A DNA stretch of 64,000 bases from Zygnema cylindricum (GCA_037447655.1 JBBHKE010002197.1:62001-126000), one strand, 5' to 3'. Positions 11,828-25,200 are shown, numbered from the stretch's first letter. Notes: generated by a model from the sequence alone, not told the origin. Made by a program: numbers and translations.

Positions 11828-12260
11828 GGGTGTTGATGAGGGGAGGGAGGGAGAGAGAGAGAGGGGATTGGACTTTGTTTCGGAGGGAGAAGGTTTGAAC
11901 GAGAGAGAGAAGCCAGTGGAGTGCTACTGATTTTCTTCGGGAGGGAAAATTTCGAAATTTGAAGGGGGAGGGAGAGAGGCGGAAAGCGCTATCCGTACAA
12001 GAATCAGTATCAGTGTGGTTGGCGAATTGGCGATCGCCGCCGACTGTACGGATGGAGATGAAATGCGGTCGAACCCATGAATGGAATGATGTGCGGGCGT
12101 CGGCCGGAAGAGGTTCAATCATTTGCTGCCACGTGCCTTGGTCGCCCAAGGACGGTGTACACCGGAAACTGACAAATTGACATGTGTACGGACGACCAGC
12201 TGAAAGCGGATCCTCGTTAACGGCTGCCGTAATGTCGCCGCCTCGGATTCATGACTCTCC
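11828..12260 (-). promoter_or_regulatory. GC-rich upstream region of the 11057-11827 ORF
   Basis: CpG-containing DNA with GA-rich runs (about 11850-11920) immediately upstream of the ORF start. It fits a promoter/5' UTR for that ORF, but no TATA box was identified at a convincing distance. Confidence 0.3.
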
Positions 12261-13074
12261 GTCATAGTTCATTAGTACGGATTTTACAGTATGTGTGTTT
12301 AGTGCATAGTTGTTCATAGCGATTAGTGCGAACGTTTCAATCGCAACGAATTATACGTAACGAACGCATTTAACCTTTTGAACAAATCGTAAAAAATCGC
12401 TAATGAAATTTATCCGTACAATTAAAACAAAAAAAAAAATACATATAGCGCAGTTTGTAAGTCTTCCGTTAAATGAGCGCTAAAATGTTATTATTATTTG
12501 CATAAAAATGACACTCCATGTAAGCGTCGTAAATTCCTTCATCAACTGGTCCAGTAGCGGAGAACGTATGTGGACCTTCGCTAGAACTCTATCCGTAAGG
12601 TCCCATTTTTATTAAATTCCGTGATTTTGCGGTTTCGTTTCAATATTTCATGGCGGCTTCTTTCAAAAAAAATTGAAGAAGACACCCGTACAATTTTCAA
12701 ACTTACCGCGCGAAAATAGTGTGACGTATCAACGTCTCTTTTCGAATATGTCCGTACATTTTTTATGAAGAGACGTACAAGTTCCGTGATATTTCTGTTC
12801 AGTTCACTTAACAGAAAGTACCAATAACTACGACGTATCTTTTCCTCGTATTCGGTACATTTCCGTAAAAAAACCGTACATGTTACGGAAATTGTTGTAC
12901 TTTTCCCGTAAATTGTCAGTTTCAATTTACAATAGACGTTTTTTTGCGATTTTCAAAATCGTCACGAATTATACGTTTTAATCGTAAAATTTGAAAAAAT
13001 CGCACGATTTCAACAACACCGGTTTAGTGTTTTGTGCGGATACTATTTATTTCTTTACACTAACAATTTATTTA
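12261..13074. other. Non-coding stretch, no gene recognised
   Basis: AT-rich with many CGTAC/GTACG words. The 114-aa - strand frame (12581-12925) has no recognisable motif and is not called. Confidence 0.4.
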
Positions 13075-13904
13075 GGGAATTGCTAATCGCAGAGACAATT
13101 TTTGCTGCGCGCAGGTAGTTGCAAAATCTTTTCAAAAAATTTACATTTTAAGTACAGCTTAGTACAAGTTACGTACCTTTGAAGTTATGCTTGACGGCCA
13201 ATCCGTCGAACAACTTTGACTTGCAAAATATTGTAACGACCGGTTAAAAAAGTGTCGCGCTTGCGAACGACGACCGTTATAAAAATAACAGCAATTCACA
13301 CGGCCGGCCAAGGTTTACGGTAACAAAACTGCGGCAACCACATGTAAATAAAATTGCTGCGCGCATGTACTTTCTCACTTCAGCCACTTTGCCGCGAATA
13401 GTAAATGCGCACGAAAAAAGTAAAATGCGCACATAAAGACAAAATAAAGTATGCACTTAAAGGACAATATTCCTATGTTACGACGCACGTTTTTATCATT
13501 TAGTTTTATCGATATTTTAATATTTTTAAGTGGGTTCGTTTTCATATATTGTACGAAGTTTATTTCGTTTCGTGCGAGTTAATTTATCCATATTGCTGAA
13601 GTGAGAAAGTACCTGCGCGCAGCAATTTTATTTACATGTGGCTGCCGCAGTTTTGTTACAGTAATCCTTTGGCCGGCCGTGTGGATTGTTGTTTTTTTAT
13701 GACGGTCGTCGTTCGCAAGCGCGACAATTTTTTAACCGGTCGTTACAATATTTCGCAAGTCAAAGTTGTTCGACGGATTGGCCGTCATGCATAAATTCAA
13801 AGGTACGTAACTTGTACTAATCTGTAATTAAAATGTACAATTTTTGAAAAGATTTTGCAACTACCTGCGCGCAGCAAAAAATGTCTCTGCGATTAGCAAT
13901 TCCC
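13075..13904. mobile_element. Complete long-TIR DNA transposon A (non-autonomous, 830 bp)
   Basis: Perfectly placed ends GGGAATTGCTAATCGCAGAG and its inverse CTCTGCGATTAGCAATTCCC are flanked by an exact 8-bp duplication TTTATTTA (13067-13074 and 13905-13912). Each arm is ~310 bp and nearly palindromic to the other; the unique centre is ~200 bp (13398-13602). Nothing is coded. An 8-bp target duplication fits hAT, while very long TIRs fit Mutator-like elements, so the superfamily is open. Diverged single arms occur at 6898-7684 and about 55120-55400. Confidence 0.9.
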
Positions 13905-13915
13905 TTTATTTAAAC

Positions 13916-14369
13916 CATAGTTCAAAAGTAGGTAAAAGTATACCCATACAATATGCCTATTGTACGCAAAAAATACAATATACCCTTAAGACCCATATTG
14001 TATTGGCCGCAAAATGAAATAAAATAGTAACAGGGTTGAGTTGCACTTGGATCGATAGAGAGTTAAACGTCATGTCTAAATTTGAAAAAAAAAACGGACA
14101 AAAAAATATTTTTCTGTGAGTTTTGAGTGACTTTTTATTTAAACCGTCAGATTCGGACGATCGGACGGTCGCTGATCAAAGTAACGATCTAAGAAGATCA
14201 CATGAAAAGCCTATAACACAACTTACGATAGGACTATCGTCAGATTTGGACGATCGGACGGTCGCTGATCAAAGTAGCGCTTAAGACGATCACATGAAAA
14301 GCCCATAGCACAACTTACGATGAAGGCGCCGACAAAAGACCTACAATTGAAACGCCTACTTTTGAACTG
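13916..14369. mobile_element. hAT-like MITE D, copy 1
   Basis: The ends CATAGTTCAAAAGTAGG and CCTACTTTTGAACTG are inverted and flanked by an exact 8-bp duplication ATTTAAAC (13908-13915 and 14370-14377). An internal direct repeat (GGACGATCGGACGGTCGCTG) occurs twice. Its left target duplication overlaps the right one of element A, so the two elements sit back to back. Confidence 0.88.
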
Positions 14370-14377
14370 ATTTAAAC

Positions 14378-14401
14378 TAATAAATAGCGATTCACGGTGT
14401 A
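14378..14401. mobile_element. Right end of a Stowaway-like MITE
   Basis: TAATAAATAGCGATTCACGGTG followed by TA matches the family terminus. The body is interrupted on the left by elements A and D; sequence left of 13067 (CACTAACAATT) may be its continuation. Confidence 0.55.
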
Positions 14402-15508
14402 GTCGGGTCGTCAAATCAAAAAGAACGAACAAGATTTCCCGTCAAACATAGCCTGCGGCAAATTAAAAAGTACGAAAACTAAACACAGGGATTGAACCCA
14501 CGTGGCAATTTGTACATCGAAAGCACGCACGATAAAAACTGACCAAAAAGTGCGAAATCGGCAAAACAGAAAGGACCACAACGATGTGGCAGTTTGCCAA
14601 ATTACGGGCGATGGAAAGTACAGTCTGCACCGTCGTGTCGCGACAAGCGACATTCTACGGAAAGGGGAAAAGAAGGGCGACGTGGCCCGTCCCAGGAGCG
14701 ACAACACAAAAGAAGGCACTGTACTTTCATAATCCCCTCTAGAAGACAACTTTGAAATTTCTTGTTTTCTTTCGCACTTGTATAATAGAATCGGCTGCGT
14801 GACAACTGACTGTAAGTACGCCACTTGCTTGACTTGTCATGTGACTGTATGTACTTTTCCCCTAAAAAACGTTTTTTCTGCCAATCTTTTTAGGGCTTGT
14901 CATTAGCTTTCGGATTCGGTAACTGCGAAATGTTGCTTGAGCTGGTAGAGGAAAAAATTATTCGAAAGAGACATGTTCATTTCATATTCTTCATTACAAA
15001 TTCTTCGTTCCACTTTTAAAGGAACAGTTACAAGACAAATCTTAGGGTTTTCAGGGATTTTAGGGTTTTAGAGTCATCGGGGCATTGGAAGTTGGTCTCC
15101 CTGACTTACAACCTTGAGAAACTCTCGAAGCGTATTCTATCGAATCGTACGAGAAAGCGAACGGGAAAGCTGACTTGGTCTGGATTTTGTATCACTTACT
15201 GTGACGCTCCTATTATTGTACATTGTTTTTCTTTTTAATTGAATCAGATGTCATCAGATGTTGGGTGCGAGTTAAATTAACGAGGTTGACCAAAGGATGA
15301 CAACGTGAGAAAAGACGAGAAATTGTCATCGTATTACCATCCATATCTGCTGATGTGGACCATAAAAAGAAATGAAAATAGATATTTCTTTTGCCCGAGG
15401 AAAAAACTAAGAACGTGAATAGTAATGTGAGGTGCTCTTTTGATCTGCTGTAACTGTAGTACTTTTGATTGTACCCCTCTCTCCCTCTCCCTCTCCCGCT
15501 CCCTCCCC

Positions 15509-15549
<41 letters not shown>

Positions 15550-18500
15550 TCTCTCTTTCTATTCACCTTATTTTTCTCTCCTTCCCCTTCTCCCCAAACT
15601 AAATTTAGTCTCTCCCGCGCCCTTTACACCAAATTTTTCTCTGCCTTTTCAGTCTCCCACTGTGAGATGGAAGTTTCAAACAGTTTCCGCCCTTCGCAAT
15701 GATGCGGGGTAAAACCAAAACAAATCTGTACCACGTGTAAGGTTCGTTTATCGGCTTTGTAGCGTGGATATCCGCTTGTAGCATTATTACAGATGAATAA
15801 TTATTCTTACGGTCAAATTATTACTATTAGGAGCTGAATTATTATGCTTGCAGTTGAAATATTATTTTTACGGTCCTTTTTATTATTGTCAATTGGTATT
15901 ATTACAGTTGAATTGGAGATGACACACAAGTGAATCGATTCCTCGTTTTATCGCTAGAGAAAGTTTTGAATTGGTCCCGTTAAAATCCCTCAAAAAATGA
16001 ACACAAACTTGACCAGCTTCTTCCAAATTCTTGTTTCTTTTTGCACAGAAAATTTCAAAACAGGCAAGAAAAAAAAGAAAAAGTATCTTCCAAATCGACT
16101 CATTTTACAACTAATTAGATCTCGTGGAAAAAAACCATCAAATATGTCTCTCGATTTTATTTGTTAGAGTTTACCTTTTCACCTTTTCTATTTACAAAAA
16201 TTTAAAACTAGTATTCGAAACTATTATTATTAAAACTTTTACCATATTGTAAATTATTATTCTCATTCGTTAACCTCTTTTTGTACTAAAAAATCACATT
16301 TGGTAACTATTCACATATTTTACACGTACCAAAACCTTTTACAATCAATTTTGGCAAAATTTTCAAGTCAAATTTCAAATTTATAGGTTCAAAACATTCA
16401 TCAAAACTAGAAACGGAACGTCGAAACAATTTCGTCAAAGCACGACTCAAAACATTTTCAACAAAACTCGAACCGTAACTCCAAAAAACTTGTAATTTTT
16501 TTTTTTAGTTTTCGTAATTTGAATTTTCAAGTGCAAGATTACCCTTTTCAAGAACTCCAGTCGCAGAATTGAACTCTTCTTTTAGCCGACGAAAAGATGG
16601 ACAACGAGTTTTTACATTTTTGGGCGACAAGTTTTCGTCTGTTTTGACAACTTCGTCGATAAGAGTTCTGCAGGGAGTCAAAGCAGGAAAAAATGATTAT
16701 TTTCCTCCTCTCTCCCTCTCGCTCCCTCTTTCTCTCCCTTTCCCTTCATTTCCCTTCTCCTCGCTCTGACTTTCCCTCTCCCTCTCCCTCTCCCTCCCCC
16801 TCCCGGTCACCCTCCCTATCCCTCCATCTCCCTCCCCCTCCCCCTCCCCCTTATCATATAGGGTTTATCACAATTATCTCATGGAACTTGTCCTATACTG
16901 GTAATACCGTTAAGAGGTAATAAGAATTACTATAGGAATTAATGATAACGATTACTAAAGGATTTATGAAGAATTGCTAAAGGAATTTGTCGAGGGTTTT
17001 GCAGGAGCTCATTCTCGAGTTCCTGGGACTTAGTTCCAGTTTCTGGTAACCTAATTCGTTTAATTTGATGAGTGTTTCCGGTTTTTTTTTTTTTTTTTTT
17101 GCTTAAAGAAGGAAAACAGTATGATAGTTATCAGAAGTAAAGAATAATTGGAACTGCAAACTATCCGCTTAATCAGTTAAAGAGCTTATACTATATACAT
17201 TTCGCAATATTGTATAGCAATTACTACTCCGTCTTTGGTTAATAAAATAGCAGTTTCCCATCTCATAAGAATTGCTACTGCAGTTAAACTTACAATTAAT
17301 ACAGTTGCTTGTAGTTGATTAAATTGACCTACTATATAGCTTGTACACTGTTACAAAAAGCTACAGTATATTCCGTAAAATAGAGGTAAAAGCTTCATCC
17401 ATAAACTTTTCGGACCATAATGGATAAGTGGATAAAGTTCTAAATAATATATTGGATTTATCATCGAGCTATGTTCTTCCTGAATAACTTTAGAAAATGT
17501 GTAAACGTTCGATGATATTGTTTATACACGAAATAGCCCAGATTAGACAAAAAAACTTTTTTCTCTTGGGGTATTGTTTTGACAAAATGTAATTACATTG
17601 AAGTTTTTTAGTAATTGGGTAGAATGGAGGTTTTACCCTTTTAGACTAAAAGAGTCCAATGGAGGTATTTCTTTTATTCCTCTCTACCCACCTTGTTCAC
17701 AAAGTGTATAGTGACTACCCACAAAAAATATTGTATTTGCAACCGTACACGGAACTATACTATTCTCCCTTCTGCCTCTACCTTTCTCCCTCTCCCTCAC
17801 TAGGGTAAAAAAAGCTCGACGCATATAAGTGGTCTTGGAATGTGAGAAGATAGGAAGTAGTAGAGCCCACTCCCATACCTGTTAGAACTTCCTTTACTTG
17901 AACCCTGAAAACCAAATAAAGGTACTGATACTATGGGCATATAAAAACTTAGCTGAAGCAAGCTCGCGTAAGTTATTTAAAAATACGCTTAATAGTAAAG
18001 CGGAAATACCCATTAGCAAAGCTGAAAATACTTACGCATAATAGCTGTGGAATTAATCAAACTATCTACCTTAGACATTAGCATTGCCATAATTCCTTAA
18101 ATAAAAAGACCTTTGAAATCATTGCTAAGATAATTATTTACGAAGGCATAACATTACCTGAATCTAAATGGGAAGCAATATCTGCTATTAACTATCAAGC
18201 TGCTCCGAGCTATGGCATATATTAGAGGAATGCCGAGCCAGCTATTTAATAATATTACTAGAACTGAAAATTGCAATGCAACATTTCCTACAGCAGGGCA
18301 TATTCCTGATATTGCTGTTATAGTTCTTTTAGTTCTTGTGTGTTTACCATAAATAATGCCCATTGCCTCTGCGCTTCTGATAGCTTTCCTTAAACTTCGG
18401 CCGTTCGGGGAGCATAAGAGAAGGAAATTATAAAGAAAGGCTTTGCATCTCTGGAAATAAAAGCAAGCTATGAACTTTTCTAGGCTTAGAGAAGATCCTC

Positions 18501-18780
18501 ATCAATATGAGTCTTTTCGTAATTCTCATGTTGTTTTTGCGCTTCTATAGACAAAGTACCTAAAGGGCTTGTCTCAAGCCTTTTAATACTTATGCTTTTC
18601 CTGTTTCTTTGCAGTAACTGTAGTTGCCTGTATTGATCCTTTCAAGAGAATTCAGATAGATTCAATTCTCTTTTATCAGTTATATTGCGACAGCGGTCCC
18701 GGGTCCTAAGTTCAATACTTGTTTCTGTTTCAACATTTGCACGATCATTTAAATCTGGTTCATTCCATATTATTTCTTCT
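14402..18780. other. Gene-poor stretch with pyrimidine microsatellites
   Basis: No gene was recognised. Notable runs are CT/CA at 15474-15560, CT-rich at 16705-16850, poly-T at 17081-17100 and CT-rich at 17770-17800. Frames translated from these runs are Ser/Leu/Pro low-complexity and are not genes. Confidence 0.5.
15474..15560. repeat. Compound (CCCTCT)/(CT)/(CA)/(CT) microsatellite
   Basis: CCTCTC-type runs pass into (CT)n, then (AC)n of about ten units, then (TC)n. Confidence 0.9.
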
Positions 18781-19114
18781 TCTAAATAATTTGATGTTTC
18801 CCGAGATTCCGCAAGTAAACCATTGAAAAAAAAAACATATATACATATGTATGTTTTAAATTTATATAAAGCAAGGAAGTTTCCTCCATGCCCCTCCCTC
18901 TCCTCCTGCCCTTGCCCCTCTCCCTTTCCCTCTCCCTCTCCCTCTGTCAGTTTCCATATGAGGCACATATGACAAGTCGATGAGACACCAAAATTCTTAC
19001 TCTCTAAAAGTTTTAAAAATAAAACTTTTGTTTCTCACAAGCATTTGGGATCAAAATTGTACTTTGAAAAAAATGTAAAAACATATTTGAAAATTAAAAA
19101 AACTGTTAACTTAC

Positions 19115-19276
19115 TTTAGTTCGTCAATCTCCTCAAGAATCTCTTCCAAATCTTCTTCTTCTTTTTTGTTTTGAGTATTCGAAAAAAGTTTCGATAATTT
19201 TACGTCCAAAGAAAGTCGAATCGTTTTCAAATCAAATAATATTGGAGTAACTTCTCCCAAATACCACATTCCATAC
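19115..19276 (-). CDS. Helicase gene exon: near-C-terminal
   Basis: Acceptor AATAG, donor AAA/gtaagt. In phase it reads [18 protein letters not shown] and later [15 protein letters not shown]. The following exon is uncertain; acceptor TTTAG at 18782 would add a few residues before a TGA. Confidence 0.7.
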
Positions 19277-22200
19277 CTATTTAAAAATTATATGTAAAAA
19301 AAGAGGAGAGAAAAAGAAAGAAGGGAAAAAAATAAAACTTAAAAAGCGAATCATTAGAATGGTATCCTTTAAGTTGAGTTTGAGATATTTATTTATTAGC
19401 ATGAAACAAAAATAAACGTGCCCTTTCTCCCTCTCTATGAGATGGAATGAAAAAAAAAAAAAAAACCAAAATTAGAGTGGATAAACATGGCTACAAATTT
19501 ATGGACTTCTTACAGTCAAACTTTTTTATTCCTAGTCATCTTTTCCTCTTTTTTTTGTCTTATTCGGCATAGTTCAGAAGTATGTATACAATTGGGCATA
19601 TGATATAGATTATATGATATAATATGTTTTTAGTAAAAATTGAAGAAAACCACAGAGTATGGATTTTCCACATCAGTTTCAGAATACAAAAATGGGACAA
19701 AAATTCAACGAATCCGAGGACAGCATTTGTTGCACTCAATTACAATGGAGTGACATAACAGTTTTTAATTTTAGGTTTTTTAAATTTCCAATTTCTCCTT
19801 CCTCGACCTATCTCGAATAATGTGGATTTTTTTTTCACACTTTTTATCTCCCAAATAATGCTTAATTTTTTAAAATTTGAATACTTGTCAGTTTTGATAT
19901 TTCGTTCGCATGCCTTCATTAACTTGTTCTGATCTCTTTTAAGTGATCCATATTTTTTTTAGATTTTACTCTATTATTATTAGGTTCTCACTAATATTAT
20001 TGTTGCTTTCTTTTTTCTTTTTTTGTCGGTTTCGATAATTACCTTCTAGTTTTATAGTTATCTCTCCAATCCTTTTGCTTCAACTCATTCACCATAGAAG
20101 TAGCCTCTCCAAACATCCTATCGAAATCGATATTCCTCCGAAGTTCCACACCAAATTTGTTTTTCTTGTTCATCATTCTCTTTCGAACCCAAGATTGAAG
20201 GGTCCTTACAGCTGAATCTCTTCTCTCCTTCTCTATCCTTTCACTTTCTTTCTCTCCCTCTCTCTCTCCCGCTTCCTCCTCTCCGTCTTCCTTCTCTTCA
20301 TCCTCCTCCTCTTCCTTCTCGTCCTTCGCCTTCTCGGCCTCCTCGGCCTCCTCTTTCTTGTCCTTCTCTTCCTCTTCATGGACATCCATTCGAATATCAT
20401 CCTCGATTTCTTCCTCAAATTTTATTTCTCCTTCACAATTTATCTTCGCAAATTTCGTCGCATATTTTGCGACGGAAGGTAAGGATAGATTGTGAGATTC
20501 TTTTTTAATAAAAACTAAACCTTCAAGTGTCTTTTCCGAATAAGTCAAAAGCAAATTCATCAAACCATCTGGATCCATACTAAAAAGTTTTCTTCTTTCA
20601 TTTTCTTGAAGATGGTAAGCAAGAAATTTCGTTAGAAAACCTCTCCGAAAATACGCCATTTTCAAAGGACTGTTGTCTCTGTTCATGCTTTTCAAACTTT
20701 CAAAAGTTAATTTCGGGAAAAGGTCGGAGGTCAAATCTCCAAGACAGGATAAAAAATCTTGAGAAAAAGATTTGATATTTAAACCTTCTTCCATCTTTTT
20801 GCAAAGTTTCGGAAATTTTTGCAAGAAAGTTCTCACAGTTTGCTCTTGAAAAAGACAATTTCCCTTGTTTTTCAACCCAATTGCAATCCCAATCAAACTT
20901 TCCAAAAACCATAAAATTTCCCAAGGATTTTCTACTATTCTGTCTTTTAAAAGACACTGAAGGTACAAAATCCCGTCGTTTAAAAAACCGTAAACATTTC
21001 CCTCTATGGCATTTTGAAAAGCTAAAAAAAGCCGAAAATGAACAAATCGATAACCTTCCCGTATTTTAAAAGTTCCCAATGAATTAAATGAAATTATTCT
21101 GGAAAATGCCCTTTTCAAATACCCAATTGTGCTATTTGATAATTGAAGAAGAAAAACAAAAAACGTCGCTTTTAAAGCGATATCTCCTTTTCTGGGACCA
21201 AACTCTTTCCAAAGCCATTGTGAAATAATCAAATCTTCGATTGCGTATTTGAGAATTCCACGTTTTAACGTGGTTGCAACTGATTTTGAAGAATTCAACT
21301 GGAGATTAGTTAAAAAAGTTTCAATCCATTTTCGACATTTCTTTTTTGTGTTTTCTCGCTTTCCGTCTAGAATGTCAGAATCGATACCAAGAATATCTCT
21401 GTTTCTCCTTAGAATTTCGACCTGAGAAAAGACAAATCAGAAAGAATAAGTTACTTTTTTGTTCAATTTAAGCAAATTTTAGGTTTTTTCTCAACTCAAA
21501 AATTAATACTCACATCAACTTATTCAATTTAGTTTAACAAACAGTTCCGATTTTAGAAATAAAGTAATATTTTTTCTTTCCAAACTTTTTTCTAAAGATC
21601 CATTCGGAGAAGTCCGAAGGTCAAATTTAATTTTACAGAATTCATCATTTTGAATCCAAAACAAAATTTGAATCCACTATTCCTGTAGTACCTGTAAATA
21701 TATTTTATGACTCTTGTTGGAAACCGACGATATACAACTTATCGCATGAGCGCCAAAGTGTTAACTGTGGAAAATGGCCAAGCCGGGGATCGAACCCGGG
21801 ACTTGTGCAAATCGTACACTAGCTCTACCAACTGATCTACCCGGCCGATGGCCAAGCCGGGGATCGAACCCGGGACCTGTGCAAACCGTACACTAGCTCT
21901 ACCAACTGAGCTACCCGGCCGATGTGCATGCAGGCGCCTAATACCAAATTTATACGGCGATTAGCGGCGCACTGGCGAACCAGCTTAAAGCGCGATACAC
22001 ACGTGTGGAGTCCAAAGTGGACAGTTCTCCAACAACTCGTTCCTTAAATTAATTTTTCGGTTCAATATTCCTTCATTTCATATCTGATAGCCATAAAAGG
22101 TTATGCGTTTTTTAGGCAATAATGATTGCAAATTAGGATTTTTAATTGAATACAGTTTGAGACAGAATTTGACAAATTTGCTCATACAAAAAACTGAGAA

Positions 22201-25200
22201 ATTATTCGTTTGAAAAGTTTAGAAAAACTTGCCTTTTTTGCGGCCAAAGTTGCCTGTAAATTCAAAATTTTCAAATTTTCTGTACAAACTTCGTCAGTTA
22301 CGAGTTCGTGGGGGAGAGGACAATTCAGTCTACAATTTCCGTATTCGAAAAAACAATGACATGGAATCTGTACACCCGTGTCTTTGACATGTACGGAATT
22401 TGTAAAATCGAGACATTCAAAATTTTCCAAAAGAAATACGGCTCTCATCAACTTATCGATATCCGATTCTCGACACCGAAAATATTTTTCATTTGAACCT
22501 GGTAAACTTTCCTTGATAGGATTCCACGATTCCCAGTTATTAAAATTTTTCGTTCTTCCAAAGTATTTTTCATAGTTAACATTAAACACCTTAAAAAGCT
22601 TTTCTCGGTCGTTTTCGGGTAAAAGACAAATTCCCGGGAGAGAATGTTTCTCAACTTTGAAGAACTTCTGGACAGATTCGTACATTTCTTTTTGAAATTT
22701 TTGAAAAGAAACATCCTTTTCTGTCAATCTGACATCCATCTGTCTTTTCCGTAAAAAGTCACACAATGGATAGGTAAGTTCCACATATTTTTCAACGATT
22801 TTGAGCCATTCTGACCAATTTAATGTGACTTTTCTAGTCATGAAAAAGGGAATTAAAACAGAATAACATTGTAATTGACCACACAGTCCTCCATGATTTG
22901 GAATTTCTCCATATTCTATTATACAGCTTAAAAGTTCGTCAATGTTTTGAGACATTTCAGCCTCCAAAGCTCTCGCATCTAAAGACGAGTTTTGCAGATT
23001 TTCGTCTTTCTTTATCGAAGTTTCGGAATCGAAAATACCCAAATCTTGATTTATATTTTTCGCTTTTTGAATAAGACGAAAAATATTATTATCGATAGAA
23101 TTTTCCCCAGAGTTTGTTGAAATTTCAGTTTCGTCCACTTTGTCCTTCTCCAAATCCTGACATCTCGTCACTTCGACATTCTTAAAAAATTCTCTCTCTC
23201 TTTCTCTCTCTTTCTGACTGGAAATTGAATTAATCTCCTCAAACTCATTAGAAAAAAACGATTTTTGAGAAGATTTTTTTTTCTGGGAATTCATTTCGTC
23301 TCTCGCCGCCATCAAAAAACATTCAGAAGCTTTCTTTTTCAAGGAAATAATATCTTCTTCAGGAGAAGGAGGAGGAGGCAGAGGAGAAAAAGAGAGAGAA
23401 GGAGAAGAAGAGGGCGAGGAACAGGAAACCCTATCTTCTTGAGGAGGAGGAGGAGCAGGAGGAGAAGAAATAAAAGAAGAAGAAGGAGAGGAAGAAGATA
23501 GAAAATTTCTCGAAAAGTTTGTTTCTTTCGCGAGGTTTTCGTAAATGGCCGCAGCTTCCTGGTATCTTTTTTGTTTTCGTAATAAGTCCGCTTCTTTTGT
23601 AAAATTTCCCATTTTTCTGTAAAAATTTAGAAGCTCCTCGGTACAACCATGTCGAATAAGAAAGTTTTCTTGTTCCTAAAAAAAAAACAAAGAAAAAAAA
23701 ATACTGAAAAGTTTTTTAGAATTAGTATCCTGGTAATTTGTATTCAATCGTTCCTCTCTCCCTCTCCATTCCCCTTCCTCTTCTGTAAAAAAAAAAAATC
23801 CTCATCAGGTTAATTTTTGCCTTTCACATAAATTCCACAACCCTTGGAAAATTTCCAAAAAAAAATAAATAACTCCTAACACCTTCTCAAACATTTTTTC
23901 GTAAATTTATTGATAGAAAATATGTAAATAACACGTGGAACACGTATATAAGAAAGAAATAAGTTTACAAAAAATTAGTCAAAAAGATTAAATACGCGTA
24001 AAAATGTAACTAAAATTTAAAAAATCCATGCTAAAATAGAAGGAAAACTCACCTCACTACTCCCAATCAAAGAAAGGGCCACATCAAATTTTTTCCCATT
24101 TTTTTCTTTTGACGGTAAATTTCTCCATTTCAAAAATACAATTTCTCCCACTCTCCGCTTCAATTTTAAGTCGACACTCTGGAAAAAAACAGGATTTTGT
24201 AATTTTTCAATCGCTTTTTCGAAAAGTTTTCCCACTTTGTAACTTTCTAAAGCTTCTGTAAATTTTCCATCTTTTTCAAAATAGAAAGCCGCTTCGTTGA
24301 ATAATTTTGCCCTGCAAAAAACACGCACAAAAACACACAAAAAAAAGGGTAATGAAAAAAGGTGTTTGTTCTGTGTTTTCTTCTAAAACATGCCCAAAAA
24401 AAAAAAAAAAACTCATAAAGCGAAAATTATCCAAAAGTCAGAACTCGAAGCTCAAAATTGACGAGATGCATAATTTTTTGCAAATTTTGAGATTCCGAAA
24501 AATGTGAAAATTTTCAAATTTCTTTACTTGAAAAAACTTTCCGTGCAGTTTTTCAATTTTTTTTTTTTTTTAAAAGAAGGGGAAAAAAAAAAAATGGGTA
24601 AATTTTTTGAAATTTCTTAAAAAAAAAAACTTTCCGCAGCTTCGGGAAAAAGTTTATTTTTTTCAAAAAAAATACAAGAAACAAAAAAAAAAAAAAAAGA
24701 ATTTAAACATTCCCCCGCAGCTTTTGGCCAACGGAGCTCTTCAAAAATTTCTGTTTGAAAAAAAAAAAAAAAAAAAATGGGAGGAGGGAGGGAGAGAGTG
24801 GGAGAGGGAGAGGGCCACCCGGAGGAGAAAGGGAAAAAACAAAAAAAGAGGGTGGGTGAGAGGGAGAGTTATTGCCAAATATTTGAACGAAGATTTTGGT
24901 CGACCGAGGTTTTCAAAATCTTTGGATTTTTTAATTTTGAAAGAGGGGGGGGGAAGGGAGAGGATGGAGAGAAGAGGGAGAGGATGGAGTGGAGAGGGAG
25001 AGGAAGAGAGCAAGGGAAAGAAAAAGGGAAAGGGAAGAGATGGGTGAAAAAAAAGTGGGCGGGAGGGAGGGAGAGAAGGGGTGAGTTGAGAGGGCAGGGA
25101 AGAAATGTTTACTATCAATGTTTAGAAAAAGAAAAAAAGGAGAAAAAAAAAAGAACAAAAGAAAAATGAAAGTTTCCAAGGGTTATCGATTTCTGCTTTA

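Noticed and set aside
14411-14824. 137-aa - strand ORF
   Set aside because: No recognisable motif, other frames equally open, adjacent to MITE ends.
18642-18968. 108-aa - strand ORF considered as a terminal helicase exon
   Set aside because: The N-terminal part is CT-repeat translation, the frame does not match the phase of the preceding exon, and no family motif is visible.
22308-22575. + strand ORFs opposite the large helicase exon
   Set aside because: Shadows of the 481-codon - strand exon.
24607-25179. Long Arg/Glu/Gly or Ser/Leu/Pro ORFs on both strands
   Set aside because: Polypurine intron sequence gives open frames on both strands; no conserved motif, and it lies between helicase exons.
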